This document shows, piece after piece, positions 23,503-35,601 of a DNA stretch of 64,000 nt. This DNA comes from Papaver somniferum. Taxonomy: Eukaryota > Streptophyta > Magnoliopsida > Ranunculales > Papaveraceae. A program made the translations under genes and the position numbers. Under the pieces are notes generated by a model. The model was not told the DNA's origin and searched no databases. It saw only the letters and a list, made by a program, of their open reading frames with translations. The stretch is from positions 80,487,082 through 80,551,081 of the forward strand of contig NC_039365.1 in NCBI RefSeq assembly GCF_003573695.1, given 5' to 3'. How positions within the stretch are numbered: position 1 is the stretch's first letter; the number at the start of each line of letters is the position of its first letter.

Positions 23503-25062
23503 TCAATTTGTGTTGTGGTGAACAACAATCTGTCCACCATTTTCCTCTAGAGAGGAATCCTCAGACTTTTGTCTATCAAAGAAATTTGACCATACCTTCT
23601 TCTCTGATGGTCTTATTTTGTCTTTGGAAACCAACTTCTTAGACGAAGATAAAATCCTACATACCTCAGCAGTCTTATGAGCAAGTTTAAGCTTCCTTGC
23701 CAATCGATTTGCTCTTCGTTGAAGTTTGTTGGCGTGCCTCACTCGATGTTTGTACTTGTAACATCTTGATAGTTCATGACCCTTCTGAGAACAAAACGAG
23801 CACGTCAAACTTGGATAGTATTCAGGCATCTGTGGTGTGAAAGCAACCAGACACATAGTAGATCCTGAAACATTACAAACAGAGTTTTCAAAGGATGGGT
23901 CAATTGATTCTTCCAGCTTGATTGGATTCTCTTCTTCACCGAAACCATAAAGGTTTATATATGTATTGCTACAATTATCAAAATCAATGTTTTCACATAG
24001 AAGACCAACACTTGATTTCCTATCTTCATCAGAATCATAGATCTCAGACATTTCATCAAGTGTTACAGCAAGACCTTTGTTCCCAGTGTATTTTCTACGA
24101 TTTGGGCACTCGTTTGCAAAATGACCAAAACATTTACACTTAAAGCACTGTGGCATGTCCTCGTCATCAGCCTCGTCAGCATCCCTTTTTTAGGAGGGAC
24201 GCGATTGTGAGGTTTATCTGACGACCTAGGTTTTTCTCTTGAAAACCGTTTACTTCTCTTCGGTAGAAGATCCCTAAACTGTCTTGTGATCAAGGAGACT
24301 GATTTGTCAAGATATTCATCCAAAAAATCACCCTCAGAGTGATCATTCTCAGAGACATAAACACTTTTACTTTTATAAAGTAACTTAGTGTTCTTCTGTG
24401 CTTTAAAGGCAACATCCTTTCCGATTTTGGATGTATGCTCATGATCAAAGATCTTTAGATTTCCAACCAATGTATTTCTGGAAATATTATCAAGGTTATT
24501 TCCCTCAACGATGGCATGCTTCTTAGACTCGTATATAGATGGCAGCAATCTGAGAATTTTCATCAAAATTTCCTTTTCAGGAATAGTCTTACCCAATGCA
24601 AAAGATGCATTAACAATTTCAGACACTGTGATTAAACTCATCAAATGTATCTTCATCTACCATACGAAGGTTCTCCTAATCGGAATTAAGGTTTTGAAGC
24701 CTAGCTTCCTTTTCACTGGAGTTACCTTCAAATACGGTTTCTAAGATATCCCAATCATCTTTAGACCTAGTGCAATTTGACACATGGTGCTGAAGATTTG
24801 GGGTAATGGCATGTATGATGGCATTCAAACCGTCAGAATTTTGCTTTGCAGCAAGTACCTCGGCAGGATTATATTCACCAACATTCTTTGGAACGTTTAC
24901 ATCTCCAACTGCCACAACGGGAGCATCATAGCCATTAACAACATATACCCATGATTGAAAATCACGTGCTTGAATAAAAGCTCGCATAGTAATTTTCCAC
25001 CATAAGTAATTAGAGCCATCGAAGACTGGTGGTACATTAATAGAGATAACACCTCTGTCCAT
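23503..25062 (-). pseudogene. gag: E2 gag (copia DUF4219/UBN2 type with two zinc knuckles)
   Basis: Starts at ATG 25062, 53 nt after the primer site. The first frame (25062-24676) gives INVPPVFDGSNYLWWK, LAAKQNSDGLNAIIHAI and the ETVFEGNSS-type end of the N-terminal copia gag domain, then meets a TAG at 24676. The UBN2 continuation (FALGKTIPEKEILMKILR, FDHEHTS) is in another frame (24656-24063). A third frame (24156-23503) carries a CX2CX4HX4C knuckle, CFKCKCFGHFANEC (24147-24106), an acidic linker and a second knuckle CSFCSQKGHELSRC (23802-23761). At least one nonsense and two frame changes break it. The remaining 23199-23502 shows no clear frame. Confidence 0.88.
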
Positions 25063-25114
25063 AGAGTCAGATGGCTACAAACACAGACTTGAAAGGTCTT
25101 AAACGTGTTTGCCT

Positions 25115-25126
25115 GCTCTGATACCA
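25115..25126 (-). other. E2 primer binding site (initiator tRNA-Met)
   Basis: The minus strand reads TGGTATCAGAGC, the standard copia primer site, two bases from the LTR end. Confidence 0.93.
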
Positions 25127-25128
25127 AT

Positions 25129-28100
25129 TGAAAAGGCGGGGGTCTAACAACACCACCCGATATTTCGCTTAGCAATCTGTATGGACAAACTCGAATACAC
25201 TTTTAAGAGAATCAACAAGACTCAATCAATTAAAAGTATATCAACGAGTTTATATCTCTCTTCTTGATTTGATTTACTCAAGCAAGAACTGCGAGTTCTA
25301 ATAAAATACAAGGAATAACTTGGATGGTACCAAAGACCAACATCCAAGGATCAATCAATGACAATCAACAACCAAAGGTTGGATTACTCTAATTGATGAT
25401 CTAACGCACAACCTGTATTATTTCAATTATAAAGATAAAACAATATAATGCGGAAATTGAAATAACACAGACACAAGAAATTTTGTTAACGAGGAAACCG
25501 CAAATGCAGAAAAACCCCGGGACCTAGTCCAGATTGAACACACACTATATTAATCCGCTACAGATACTATCCTACTCCAAGCTAACTTCGGACTGGACTG
25601 TAGTTGAACCCAAATCAATCTCCCACTAATCCAAGGTACAGTTATGCTCATATGCCTTTGATCCCAGCAGGATACTGCACATTTGATTCCCTTAGCTGAT
25701 CTCACCCACAACTAAGAGTTGCTACGACCAAAGATCGCAGGCTTTGACAATAAACAAATTTGTCTCCCAGAGACAAGTCTATCAAAGGATCAATCTGTCT
25801 CCCACAGATAAACCCTAAAGGTTTTGTTCCGTCTTTTGATAATAATCAAAGTGAACATGAACTAATTGATAATTAGGTTTCATATTCCCGAAGAACAGCC
25901 CAGAGTTATCAATCACCTCACAACAATCTTAATCGTATGGTAGCGAAACAAGATGTTGCGGAATCACAAACAATGAGACGAAGATGTTTGTGATTACTTT
26001 TTATATCTTGCCTATCGGAGATATAAATCTCAAGCCAATCAATATGATTATACTCGTACGATAGAAGATGTAAGATCAGATCACACAACTACGATAAAAA
26101 TGGTACCGATCTGGCTTCACAGTCCCAGTGAAGTCTTTAAGTCGTTAACCTGGTTTTAGAAGAAGAAAACCAAAGGTTAAAGGAGAATCGACTCTAGAAC
26201 GCAAACTAGTATCACACGTAAGGTGTGGGGATTAGTTTTGCACAATACTAGATGTCTCCTTTATATAGTCTTTCAAATCAGGGTTTGTAATCAATGTTAG
26301 CTTAGTAACAAAGCATTCAATATTCACCATTAGATGAAAACCTGATTTAGATTCAAGCTAATATTTCTCAACCATTAGGTCGAAAACTTAGATTGTTACA
26401 CACACTTGACAATGCACGCTTCTAGGTTTGTTAACCGTACCCAAACGTATACACTTGTTGGTTCAACAATAGTTAACCAAAGGTTAGCCATATGAGCATT
26501 TCATATCAACCATGTTCTTATTCACCAGAACTAGTTCAAATGACTTCAAATGAACTAGTTAGAGAGTTGTTCAATTGCAAGGAAATATCATGTACTACAC
26601 AAGACACAATTGAAGCAAAGATGATTTGATTCACTTGAATCGGTTCATGAACTTTTATATCCACGGTTTGCAAACTGCATTCCTTAGTCTTTTTAAGTTT
26701 AAGTTCAGAAATCATCTTCAGATATATAACCTTCTCAAGTTCGCAGACTTAAGTTACCGGGCAGAGTTTATAAACTCCAGCAGAAATTCTTGGGTTTGAG
26801 AACTTCGCCGGTTTGCGGACTGAGTTCACGGACTTAGCTTCACGCAATTAGTTTGTCAACTCCAGCAAAAATTCTCGGGTTTGAGAACTTCGACAATTCG
26901 CAGACTGAGTTCGCGGACTTGGCTCACGCAATTCTTTCGGTTCTCTTGATCAACAAAGTTCGCAAACTTTGGTTCAAGGAATAAGACTTATACATAAATG
27001 TGTTTCCACAAGAATGCTTATGTCTACCATTGGTTATGTAATCTAAACTCTCATTTCAATCATTGAAACATTCTTAGAGGACGTTATATAGTTGTTACAC
27101 CATTTCTCGTCAAAGCAATTTTCAAGATGATTGAAACATATCATGACTTTCGTCACATGGTAAAGATAAACTTGATCGAAGCGAAAAGCTTACCAACACA
27201 TATTTCGAGATATATATAGGCGAGGTATACTCGGTTCGAAATACCAAATGTGTATAATCAAAGTCTATATATATAGCATACTGTTAGAGCACTTCTCGGT
27301 TGAACCAACTAGCGTTGGTATGTCAAGTTAGTTTTCAATTTTAATTGCCAAAATGCATTCTTGATTTAGCATACTAAAGATAGTTTTGGACTAGATTAGG
27401 TCTAAGAAGTTGAATCGAAGTTATCCTTAAAGGATGAAGATTAAAGATTGAAGACTAGAAGAAGACATCAACAAGTACTTCATCAACAAATGTATGTGAT
27501 TGATTTCATTTGGATTCTTTTTCAATTCTACCTTTCTAATCTATCAAGATGTATGCTCACTCTATGGAACAATTCCGATGACGGTAAATGTACATTTATG
27601 TATATATAGTTGAGTTTATTTGATTCATGACCTTGGAGACAATAACCTTTATTCTTGTAAAAAATCTCATGTTATAGTTAATGAGTTTATGAATCCAACG
27701 AGCCAAGAATCACTCAATTCCGAGTTATAACGATGAAGTTACGAGTGATTTATTAAAGTTTGTTAGTAGGAAACAATCCATGGGTTATTTGTAGTAGTTC
27801 ATGGACTTGGGCCCAATTCGTGACTAAAAGCTATTTTTGGTCAAGTTGGTGATGTTTCCTTGTCTAGGCAAGATGGCTGTTATTCCAAACATATTTGATT
27901 ACCATATTAAAGTGTTTGAGATAACTTTTAATTCCTGCCTAAGTTAGAATGTGATTTATTCACATAAATAAATATTTGCTATTTAATTATTTAATTAATT
28001 ATTTATGCATAATATTTGTAACCTAGGAAAGACTCCCATAATTAGGAGAGTCTTGAAAAAGGAAAATAGTCAAAACCCTAGCTTTGTTTTCAAGCTAACT

Positions 28101-29598
28101 TTTCACTATAAATAAAGGGTTCGTGAGTTTACACAGTTTTCATCCCCTTTGAAAAATTGGCGTAAGCTTTGCAGGTTGTTTCCATGTCTTTTGTTCTTCG
28201 TGAACAAGAGTGAGATAAAAGTCTTTGTATTGGGGATCACAAAGCCAAGTTGGATTTAATATTCATGATTGATCATACAATTTGTAATCTCGGTTTTTCA
28301 CCTCTTGTCTATTCTAAGGTTTTCTCTTCTGATATAAAACCATTCAAGAGTTGTTGATCATAAAACTTAGGTTTTGATAGATTTCAGTTTCCGATCGTAC
28401 ACCAACACTTGTTAGTCGAAATCGGAGACTAGAAAGAAAAACTTCTATTGAGGCATCTCGTAAAATCCTTGAGAATTTTTAAACAAGATATCTCTAGATT
28501 TATTCTAGTTGTTCTTGTTGTAGAGTTATTAGGTTTCTCTTCTATTTTTGAAGAGTATAATAATTCCTAATCTACAAGTTTGTTTTGATATTACTTTTAC
28601 CTAGTAATTGTATTTATCAAAATAAACACAAGATTTCCAAAATCTTGATTCACATCTAAAGGGAAATCAAACTGGTGTTTTGTGCAAACAAAATATCAAA
28701 TCGTATCAATCGTGTTGGTGTATCTTTTAAAGAGAACCTTGGGTTCTGCTAGAAGATTTGCATGAAGAATTTGTAAAGAGAATCGGTATTCTGCTAGGAG
28801 TTCTACAAGTGCTGAAGAAGGTATCACATCTATTCCGAATAGGTAGTAAGAAATTGGTGTAACAACTTTTAATCAGTGTGTGTTTATTCTGGACTAGGTT
28901 CCGGGGGTTTTTCTGCATTTGCGGTTTCCTCGTTAACAAAATTGGTGTCTGTGTTATTTCTTTTCCGCATTATATTTTATTTATATAATAGAAATATCAC
29001 AGGTTATACGTTAAGATCAATCGGTTCTTGTATTCAACCTTAGGGTTGTTGAGTGAATTGATTGACACTTGAACATTGTTCTTTGGTACCGTTCAAGTTA
29101 ATCCTCTTATATTCAATCAGGCTCGCAAATCCCTATTTACTGATTGCGGATTGAATCAAGAGTTAGAGATATAAAACTCTTTGATATACTTTTTATAGAT
29201 TGAGTCTAACTGTCTAGTTGATTCTCTTGAAAGTATATTGGAGTTTGTCTATCCAGATTGACAAACAAAATTTTGGGTGTGGTTGTTAGACCCCCACTTT
29301 TTCACATACGACTTCTTGTCTCAAAGAGTAGGAGATAGAGTAGATATACTTTTGAGTGACAGATAAGTTCAAGTCTTCACATACCTTTTTGTCGAGAAGT
29401 TTCACCGGTTCCTTGAGTAGTTCTTTTACTTGTATGATGAATCTCCATGAAGTCCATGAGCTCAACTACACTTCCTATCCTAGTCCGAGACTTATCTATA
29501 ATAGACTAGAAATCAAGACTTATAGTTTTGATCACTAACATTGACAAACATGCTTGAGATAACAACGCATGCGAGTTCGACCGACCAATGCTCTAACA
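25129..29598 (-). repeat. E2 right (5') LTR, split by a solo LTR
   Basis: LTR sequence occupies 25129-27281 and 29310-29598, with the same ends and order as 18687-21132. The solo LTR at 27282-29304 and its second CATAC copy interrupt it near the TATA-like stretch. Confidence 0.92.
27282..29304 (+). mobile_element. Solo LTR F, copia type
   Basis: A 2023 bp unit starting TGTTAGAGCACTTCTCGG and ending CCCACTTTTTCA, bracketed by CATAC at 27277-27281 and 29305-29309. No interior is present, so it is the usual product of recombination between two LTRs. Its start resembles the C-type LTRs (GTTGGTATGTCAAG) and its end resembles E2/E5 LTRs, so it is a separate subfamily. It contains the shared block near 28888-28942 and a TATATATA stretch near 27600. 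Confidence 0.93.
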
Positions 29599-29610
29599 GT
29601 TTCAACCTCG

Positions 29611-30036
29611 TCAAAGTTCTAAATTCCTCCAAGTGCTCTGATGATGGAACGTCCGCCAAATCTTCTGGATTAGAACTTTCTTCGTTGGAGAGATGTGTAA
29701 CCAAAGGCTCTTTGTAAGTACCCATCTTTTCAGCGTGGATCCACGCTCGTATGAAGGACATGTCATATCCTGGATCTTCTTGATTATGTGAAACTTGGTT
29801 TCTGTCCAGGTTGAACTTATGTTCACTTTGAGAGTGATGTAGCCATAAGTATTTACGAGCGTTCCTTCAAGATCTCTGATTGAGATGGGAGAATGAGTAG
29901 CTTCTAGTCGAGTGATGCATGTGGATCCGATGGTTTTCAGTAGAATGTTGTTGATGGCGGTGCCAGCATCGATCAACGTTCTTCCAAATTCGTTTCTTTT
30001 GAGATTGACTGTGGTAAGCAGTCCCCAGTCATACAT
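29611..30036 (-). pseudogene. E1 aspartic protease remnant
   Basis: The frame shows GRTLIDAGTAINN, the position of the D-[TSG]-G active site (Asp near 29970), then a retropepsin-like body ending at HIIKKIQD. The expected later part, containing SFIRAWIHAEK, which matches the GRPWIH motif of Tat-type proteases, is readable only in another frame (29761-29604), so a frameshift lies near 29765. It is followed directly by the E2 insertion at 29599. The active site has Ala between Asp and Gly, an unusual but tolerated residue in this group. Confidence 0.75.
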
Positions 30037-30302
30037 CTCTTTGTCTGTGGCTAGAGGATCAAGAAGTATTTCCAGAATGGACTTCTTGACACGATGTGGT
30101 TCAGTGCTATGAACATGTCTCTCCTTTATGCCTTCGACAGATAGAGCAATTCCTGTTCGACCAAGGATTGAACTGCCTCTTTGATAGGTTGTTCAGAGAG
30201 TATAAAGGTTCTGTTTGGGAGAGGATTCTTGTGTACTCCTTCAATCCCCGGTTGAAGCTATTGTGGATCAACCTTCTCTTTGAAAATGTGCTTCAAAATA
30301 TT

Positions 30303-30350
30303 GCAGTTGCTTGTTGGATGATTGATGAATCTATGAAGGTGAAAGTACCT
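30303..30350 (-). pseudogene. E1 gag zinc-binding motif, first Cys lost
   Basis: RYFHLHRFINHPTSNC corresponds to the C-X2-H-X4-H-X4-C motif of Tat-type gag. Compare CAYHQNYGHMTDAC in the other Tat element at about 50832-50873. The first Cys is replaced by Arg. It lies in a 61-codon frame (30443-30258) between the gag core and the protease. Confidence 0.65.
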
Positions 30351-30839
30351 GGGATTCTCCATTTCTTCTTCAGTTGGCTCTCTCCTGACGAAAGACAATT
30401 TGATTGCACCATCTTGAACCCATACTTCCAGTAACGCGATCACTCATTCATGAGAAGAGAGAAGTTTGAGTCTGTCCGATCATTTCCCCGTTCGTTGATG
30501 CAGGGTCAAGGTTTGTGCATTTCAAGATTGGTTATATTTCTTTGGTGCTTTCAGAGGATCTAGAGAAGCGTGCTTGCGTTGTGACTCAGCTTTCCATTTG
30601 CTCCCTTCTGCAACAACATTTGTGGAAGGTTGGAGGTATACTGTTTGTTGATCAAACGTCTGTTACCTCGAGTTTCTCGTAGTTTCTCAGTTTTTGTAGC
30701 TTGATATTTCCAGTAAACTTAGCTGCTTCATGAAATTCTGAAAAAGTCTGGAACCGGAGATTTTCCAGTAAATCTTTGTAGACCGAGATAGTTTCGTTGA
30801 TGCATAAGTCTACAAGTTACTGCTATGTGACATCTGGGC

Positions 30840-31766
30840 CATGGCAATCCAAGGCTTGAACTCTGAACCTTTTCACATAGTCATTGGGATACTCATTGCT
30901 CCTTTGATACATCCTTCCTAGATCAGAGAGAGTGAGTTGCTCTGAAACGAAGAAGTATTTTCTCTAGAAAGCATTAATCATCTCTCCCCAACTGGCGATA
31001 CTTCCTGGTGCGATGTTGTTGTACCAGGTGTATGCTCTGCCTGTCAGAGACTTTGAAAATTCCTTCAAACGGACGACATGGTTGTGCTCATGTTCACCCA
31101 GTGATTCCAGAAACCGAGAAACATGCTCTTGAGCATTGCCTGTTCCATCATAAAGGGTGAACGTTGGAGAGGTATAACCTTTTGGAAGAGGAATCCTTTG
31201 TGTAGCATCAGGGTATGGAGGTTGGTGACGGTGGACAGAGGACGTCTTATCTATTCCACAATCCTCCAAGAGGCGTTCTAGGTCTTCACGAGTGATGAAA
31301 CTGGACGGTTCTTTCGCTGGTGGGTTGTCTGCAGCCTTAGGAAATCATCTACTACATGGATTGGAGTGACTTCAGGATCAACATCCGAAGATGTTTCTTT
31401 GGATTTTCCTTTATCTTGAGTTTTCTATGATATTTTGTCTGTATGAGTCTTGAGATAATTCCATAATTCCTTTTGAGTGGCAGCCATGTCAACCTGATTC
31501 TTGGCAAGAGTTTCTTGCACCTTCATGAGATCACCTATGGTAGGCGGATTTTCTCTGACTTTTTCAGGAGACCGTCCGAAGAGAGGATTGTTGATGGCGC
31601 CAGTACCGTCGTTTGCATGGGTGATCACTGGAGCACCAGTATTCGGAAGAGTAGTATTGGCAGGTTGCGCCGGAAGAGTGGTATTAACGGTACATCTAGA
31701 GCTTGCAATGTTAGGGTTGGGTGTTGAGCCCGGATTGGTAACTGAACCAGACCTAAGATCGACCAT
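30840..31766 (-). pseudogene. gag: E1 gag
   Basis: The likely start is ATG at 31766 (MVDLRSGSVTNPG), about 40 nt after the primer site, so the leader is very short. An N-terminal Pro/Asn/Thr-rich part runs to a stop at 31425. The retrotransposon gag core is in 31269-30964: FTLYDGTGNAQEHVSRFLES, LKEFSKSLTGRAYTWYNN and PGSIASWGEMINAF, then a stop and a readable continuation (NEYPNDYVKRFRVQALDC) to about 30840. Motif order and spacing fit the plant Tat-type gag. Stops at 31425 and 30964 show decay. Confidence 0.85.
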
Positions 31767-31802
31767 CTTTGTGAGAACTGAGATTTCAACCGAGAGAATG
31801 AT

Positions 31803-31820
31803 CTCCCACTGTGTTCGCCA
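31803..31820 (-). other. E1 primer binding site (tRNA-Arg-like)
   Basis: The minus strand TGGCGAACACAGTGGGAG begins three bases inside the 5' LTR boundary. It resembles TGGCGACTCCACTGGGG, the Arg-tRNA type of Tat/Ogre elements, with mismatches. Confidence 0.6.
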
Positions 31821-31823
31821 ATC

Positions 31824-34800
31824 TGTAGATGGGGAAAAACGATTTGCTGGTTTTTAAGTAATTGAGGAGACAACCGTGCGGAGGAAGCTCCTTGAACCGA
31901 GCAAACTGTCTAACCTCACACAAATGCACTGCAAGAATGGAGTGCTTTAAGTTCAAGATATCAATCTGTAGGACTCCGGCTTAAACCAAAACAATGGACG
32001 TTCCAGAGTCAATTCGGTCACAAGAGAGGATGGGTTGATCTGTAGGAGGGAATCTAAGAAATGTGTGGGATCAATGGTGATCGAAGATTGTAGGTATGTT
32101 GTGTATTTTACGCGAAGAAATAAGATAAGTTCTGATTGATTGAATTTTGCGCTGTTGAGAGTAATTGCTCAGACATTTAGTTCTTAATCTCTTGTTGTCT
32201 GTTTGACGAAAGATTGTCTTGTTCTTCAATCATGATTCAGAGACTTTCTTATATTGCTAGAATTTTAAACACCTTGATCCCATGAAGTGTGACTGTTGCT
32301 GGAGTCAAAGAGTGGGGAAGTGGAAATCGTGTTAAAACCAGTTACTCATCGTGTGGAGACTTGGTTGATTTTCAATCCACTACTTTGCTAAATCCTTCAA
32401 CTGATTGCATGACTTGCTCTCATTCTCATCGTGTTTATGAACACACGTTCCGTAGACCGCCAGACCAAAATCCTAGTTAATATCCCCCCATGTGACATGA
32501 TTGATGTCTCGTGATTGTGGAGTCTGCAAGGCAAACGTGTATTTAGTTAGTCAGTTGCTGACTTTATGGGACGATGAGTCCTTGTATTGCTGAGTCGAAC
32601 GCGATTTGCAAATGTTCTAAGACTCATGAATTGAACGTGTCTGTTGAGAAAAAGGTATAATTCTCGAGTAAATGTTGATAGTTAAGGTAAGCAAATATTG
32701 CTCATTCGATGGATTGTTGAATATTGATAGTTGAACTAATATTCCTTAGTCTGAGCAAATGTTGCTCGTTTGATGAATTATTGGTAACAGGACAAAAATA
32801 AAATATTTATTTAAAATACTGGTAACTGAGCCGAGTATAATTAATTAGAATGTTGATCATGGGATCAACGTAAAATTATTAGTGTTTGAATCTGCTCAGA
32901 ACTATGTTTTGTAGAGCTTTGGATCCGAAAACCCTAATTTTGATAAGTTGCTGATAATTGATGATTTATTGAAAATCAACCACAGAGTGAAGGAGAGACC
33001 GGCTACATGGGATGACAAGTCGACCATGTAACACCGGAATGCTCAAGTGAGCAAATACCAAAGTCTCTTGAAGACCGGTTGGTGAAAAGATGATTAAATG
33101 CTAGTTTAATCCTTCATTAAAATAATGTTCGTCTGAACCTTAGGTGATAAAACCTAATAAATTATGAAGAGATGAAGGACCGACCAAGGGGTCATGAAAC
33201 CGTCCCTGGTTGGTCACGGGATCGACTGACGATCGTTTCATGAAATTCCAAATTGTTTGGAAGAGTTTGAACCTAATGTGAACAAATTAGGTCAAATGAT
33301 GAAAATGTGTGGGACCAGCCTCTTGCAAGCCAAAGATCCAACCTTAGTCGGTCAAGGTAATATGCTCATGTCACCAAAGTGTCATGTCTCAGTTCTGAGA
33401 GTTTTGACATTTTCTGATGCGCATTTGAGCAACATTTGAGAAAATATGAAGAATTCAGGGTTTTGCTGAAACTGAGGAATTTCCATGAGACGATGAAAAT
33501 AATAAATAAAATAAGGGATTACAAGGTGTGGGACTGGCCACTGCTAGGGCATGGACGGCCGGCTAGAGAGCCCAATCCCGTGACACCTTTCCCAATTTTT
33601 ATGTAATTTCTATGTAATTTCCTTGATGTGAAGGAAATACCATGAAATTGAGGAGTTTCATAAGGTTAAGGAATTTCCATGAGATGATGGAAATAATAAT
33701 AATAAAATAAGGAATCATGAAGTGTGGGACCGGTTATGGCCAAGGCATGGCCGGCCGGCCAATAAACCCGGTCCCATGACACTTTTCCTAATTCTATATT
33801 ATTTTCAGGATTTTAGGGAAATATCATGAAACCAAGGAGTTTGTTGAAACCAGGGAGTTTCCTTGAAGTGAGGAGTTTCCATGAGATTAAGGAAACAAAT
33901 AATAATAATAAAATAAGGGCGTGTGGGACCGGCCACGACTAGGCCCCGGTCCCGCGAGTCTTCCCAAATTCTATATCTTTTCCTTGATGTGAAGGAAATA
34001 TCATGAAATCGAGCAATTTCATGGGATGAAGGAAATAATAATAAAATAATAAGGAATGCAAGGTGTGGGACCGGCCACAACTAGGGCATGACCAGACGGC
34101 TAGTAGGCTTGGTCCGCGACACCTTTTCCTAATTTTTATTATTTCCTTGATGTGAAGGAAACACCATGAAACTGAGGAGTTTCCTTGAAACGAAGGAATT
34201 TTGTTCAAATGAAGGAATTTTCATGGGATCAAGGAAAAATAATAAAATATGATAAAATAAAGAGTTAGGCGTGGGACTGGACACGACGTGACTGGTCGGT
34301 CGGTCGGCCCAGTCCCTAGCGCCTTAGCTAATATTTTATTATTATTATTTTTCTTCCTATTTTGCATAGGTTCATCATTCCTTCGTGTTTTGGAATGCAC
34401 GTTCGTGCATTCGGGTGCTCGTTAGTGCATTATTATTGAATACACTTGCACCATTTTGGTTGGGCTTACTCAATAGCGGCTCAAATGCCCGTACGTTGAA
34501 TATTTATTACTAACCCATGGAATTCTGCTTGGAAGATCCATGAATTGAAGTAATGAAATATTATGAAGAACGTAAAATATTTTCTAGAGATTCAGTTAAT
34601 GAATCTAATGACTATAAATAATTAATCGATGGCTCTATACTAGCACGTCGTCTAGGAGCATTAATTATTCGAGAATTGAGCGATATGAGCTAGTTGAAGC
34701 ATCATATTTATTACGTATAATTAGGGAAAACATTGTTACATCTTGAAGACGTTATCGCTCTATACTAGCAGGAAAACAGTCTAGGAGCCGTCCAATTGTT

Positions 34801-35045
34801 CGATTTTATATAAAAGTGATTACTGAAATTGCTCGGTATTCATGAAATATGTTGTTGCCTCAGTTGAGAGACTGCATATTCATGTATGCTCTGAGAGAAC
34901 TATACTCAGTCAGAGAATCTTGTGGCATGAGCTTTCATGCTTCGATAAGAGACATGAGCCTCAATACTCATCTGATTGCTGGATTAGGAATATGTAATAT
35001 TATGGTTTTACGATTTTAGCCTTTGTCGAAAATCCACCATCTACA
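31824..35045 (-). repeat. E1 right (5') LTR, complete
   Basis: 3222 bp, starting TGTAGATGG and ending CCATCTACA. It includes five hairpin units (about 33528-33585, 33723-33779, 33923-33955, 34066-34120, 34270-34322). The uninterrupted string GGAATGCAAGGTGTGGG at 34052-34068 is the empty-site equivalent of the LINE insertion in the other LTR. It is several percent different from the left LTR by eye. Confidence 0.95.
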
Positions 35046-35500
35046 CCTAGGATGAAATCCTCACCTCATACCCATACATAATCACAATAGCATTCATACC
35101 ATTATGTTGATGTCTTATCTACAAAGTTTAATGGTTAAGCAATAAACCTCGTATTTTATTCCTTAATACTATGTCTATCTAGATCGTTCATGCTTCGCAT
35201 TTTTGTTTTCAATATGCACGACTTGAAAGATGTGTTAGGGAGTGAAACAGTTCAAGTTAGATATCACTAACCTCAAGTGTAAGGATGATGTTGTGGTTGT
35301 AGCTCCGTACTTCTTCACTTCTTCAAGTCTTCGCAATACTTGTAATGTCTCATATCCTAATACTTTCAAGCTAACCTATACGAAGATGACTCTAGTACAT
35401 TTAATCAAGCGACTCTTAAATGAGTTTTGGTTCACTAAAATATGACAACCAAACTTGACATACCAACGCTTGGTGGGTTTAACCGAGCTATGCTCTAACA
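35046..35500 (-). repeat. E3 left (3') LTR, terminal 455 bp
   Basis: Matches 44510-44965 almost base for base, ending GCTCTAACA. It is followed by ATCTCCCCCTTTGT, the complement of the polypurine tract (35501-35514). Confidence 0.9.
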
Positions 35501-35601
35501 ATCTCCCCCTTTGTAAATTTTAGTGACAAAACTCTTACAATCATATGGATAAACAAATTATAAGAATTCATTACACATACGCTTGATTCACAAATTCAAC
35601 A
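35501..35601 (-). other. E3 polypurine tract and start of 3' region
   Basis: ACAAAGGGGGAGAT on the minus strand abuts the 3' LTR start. The last bases, CAACA (35597-35601), are the left TSD of solo LTR C1. More CCCCCTT tracts occur at 38569-38578 and 38692-38705, past the solo LTR. Confidence 0.75.

Larger units (their letters stand above)
18687..29598 (-). mobile_element. E2: Sirevirus-like copia element lacking pol
   Basis: The two LTRs are 2446 bp (18687-21132) and 2442 bp (25129-29598 after removing a nested solo LTR and its extra TSD). The TSD GTTTC stands at 18682-18686 and 29599-29603. An initiator-Met primer site adjoins the right LTR and a polypurine tract adjoins the left, so it reads on the minus strand. 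The interior is only 4.0 kb, with a broken gag, a 121-codon orphan ORF and a long 3' region; no protease, integrase or RT is seen. LTRs differ by several percent in the stretch I compared by eye. It is inserted in E1 between the protease and the 3' interior. Sirevirus-like assignment rests on gag domains, primer site and repeated polypurine modules. Confidence 0.92.
1..35045 (-). mobile_element. E1: Tat-like Ty3/gypsy element, gag-protease only, left end outside window
   Basis: Two copies of a 3.1-3.2 kb LTR bracket an interior of about 6 kb once nested elements are removed. The right LTR (31824-35045) starts TGTAGATGG and ends CCATCTACA, a perfect terminal inverted repeat, and the left LTR ends with the same CCATCTACA at 14910. 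The gag and protease remnants read on the minus strand next to the right LTR, so that one is the 5' LTR. No reverse transcriptase, RNase H or integrase is visible, so it is probably a non-autonomous derivative. It is interrupted by a LINE plus Athila (2076-13917) and by E2 (18687-29598). It is itself inserted in the left LTR of E3; the expected right target duplication is CCTAG at 35046-35050, and its partner lies off the window. Lineage assignment rests on the gag type and an Arg-tRNA-like primer site and is moderately sure. Confidence 0.85.

Noticed and set aside
32550..32600. CGATGAGTCC string suggestive of a hammerhead ribozyme core
   Set aside because: The CTGATGA core and a matching GAAA arm are not present in the right arrangement, and the other LTR lacks this segment.
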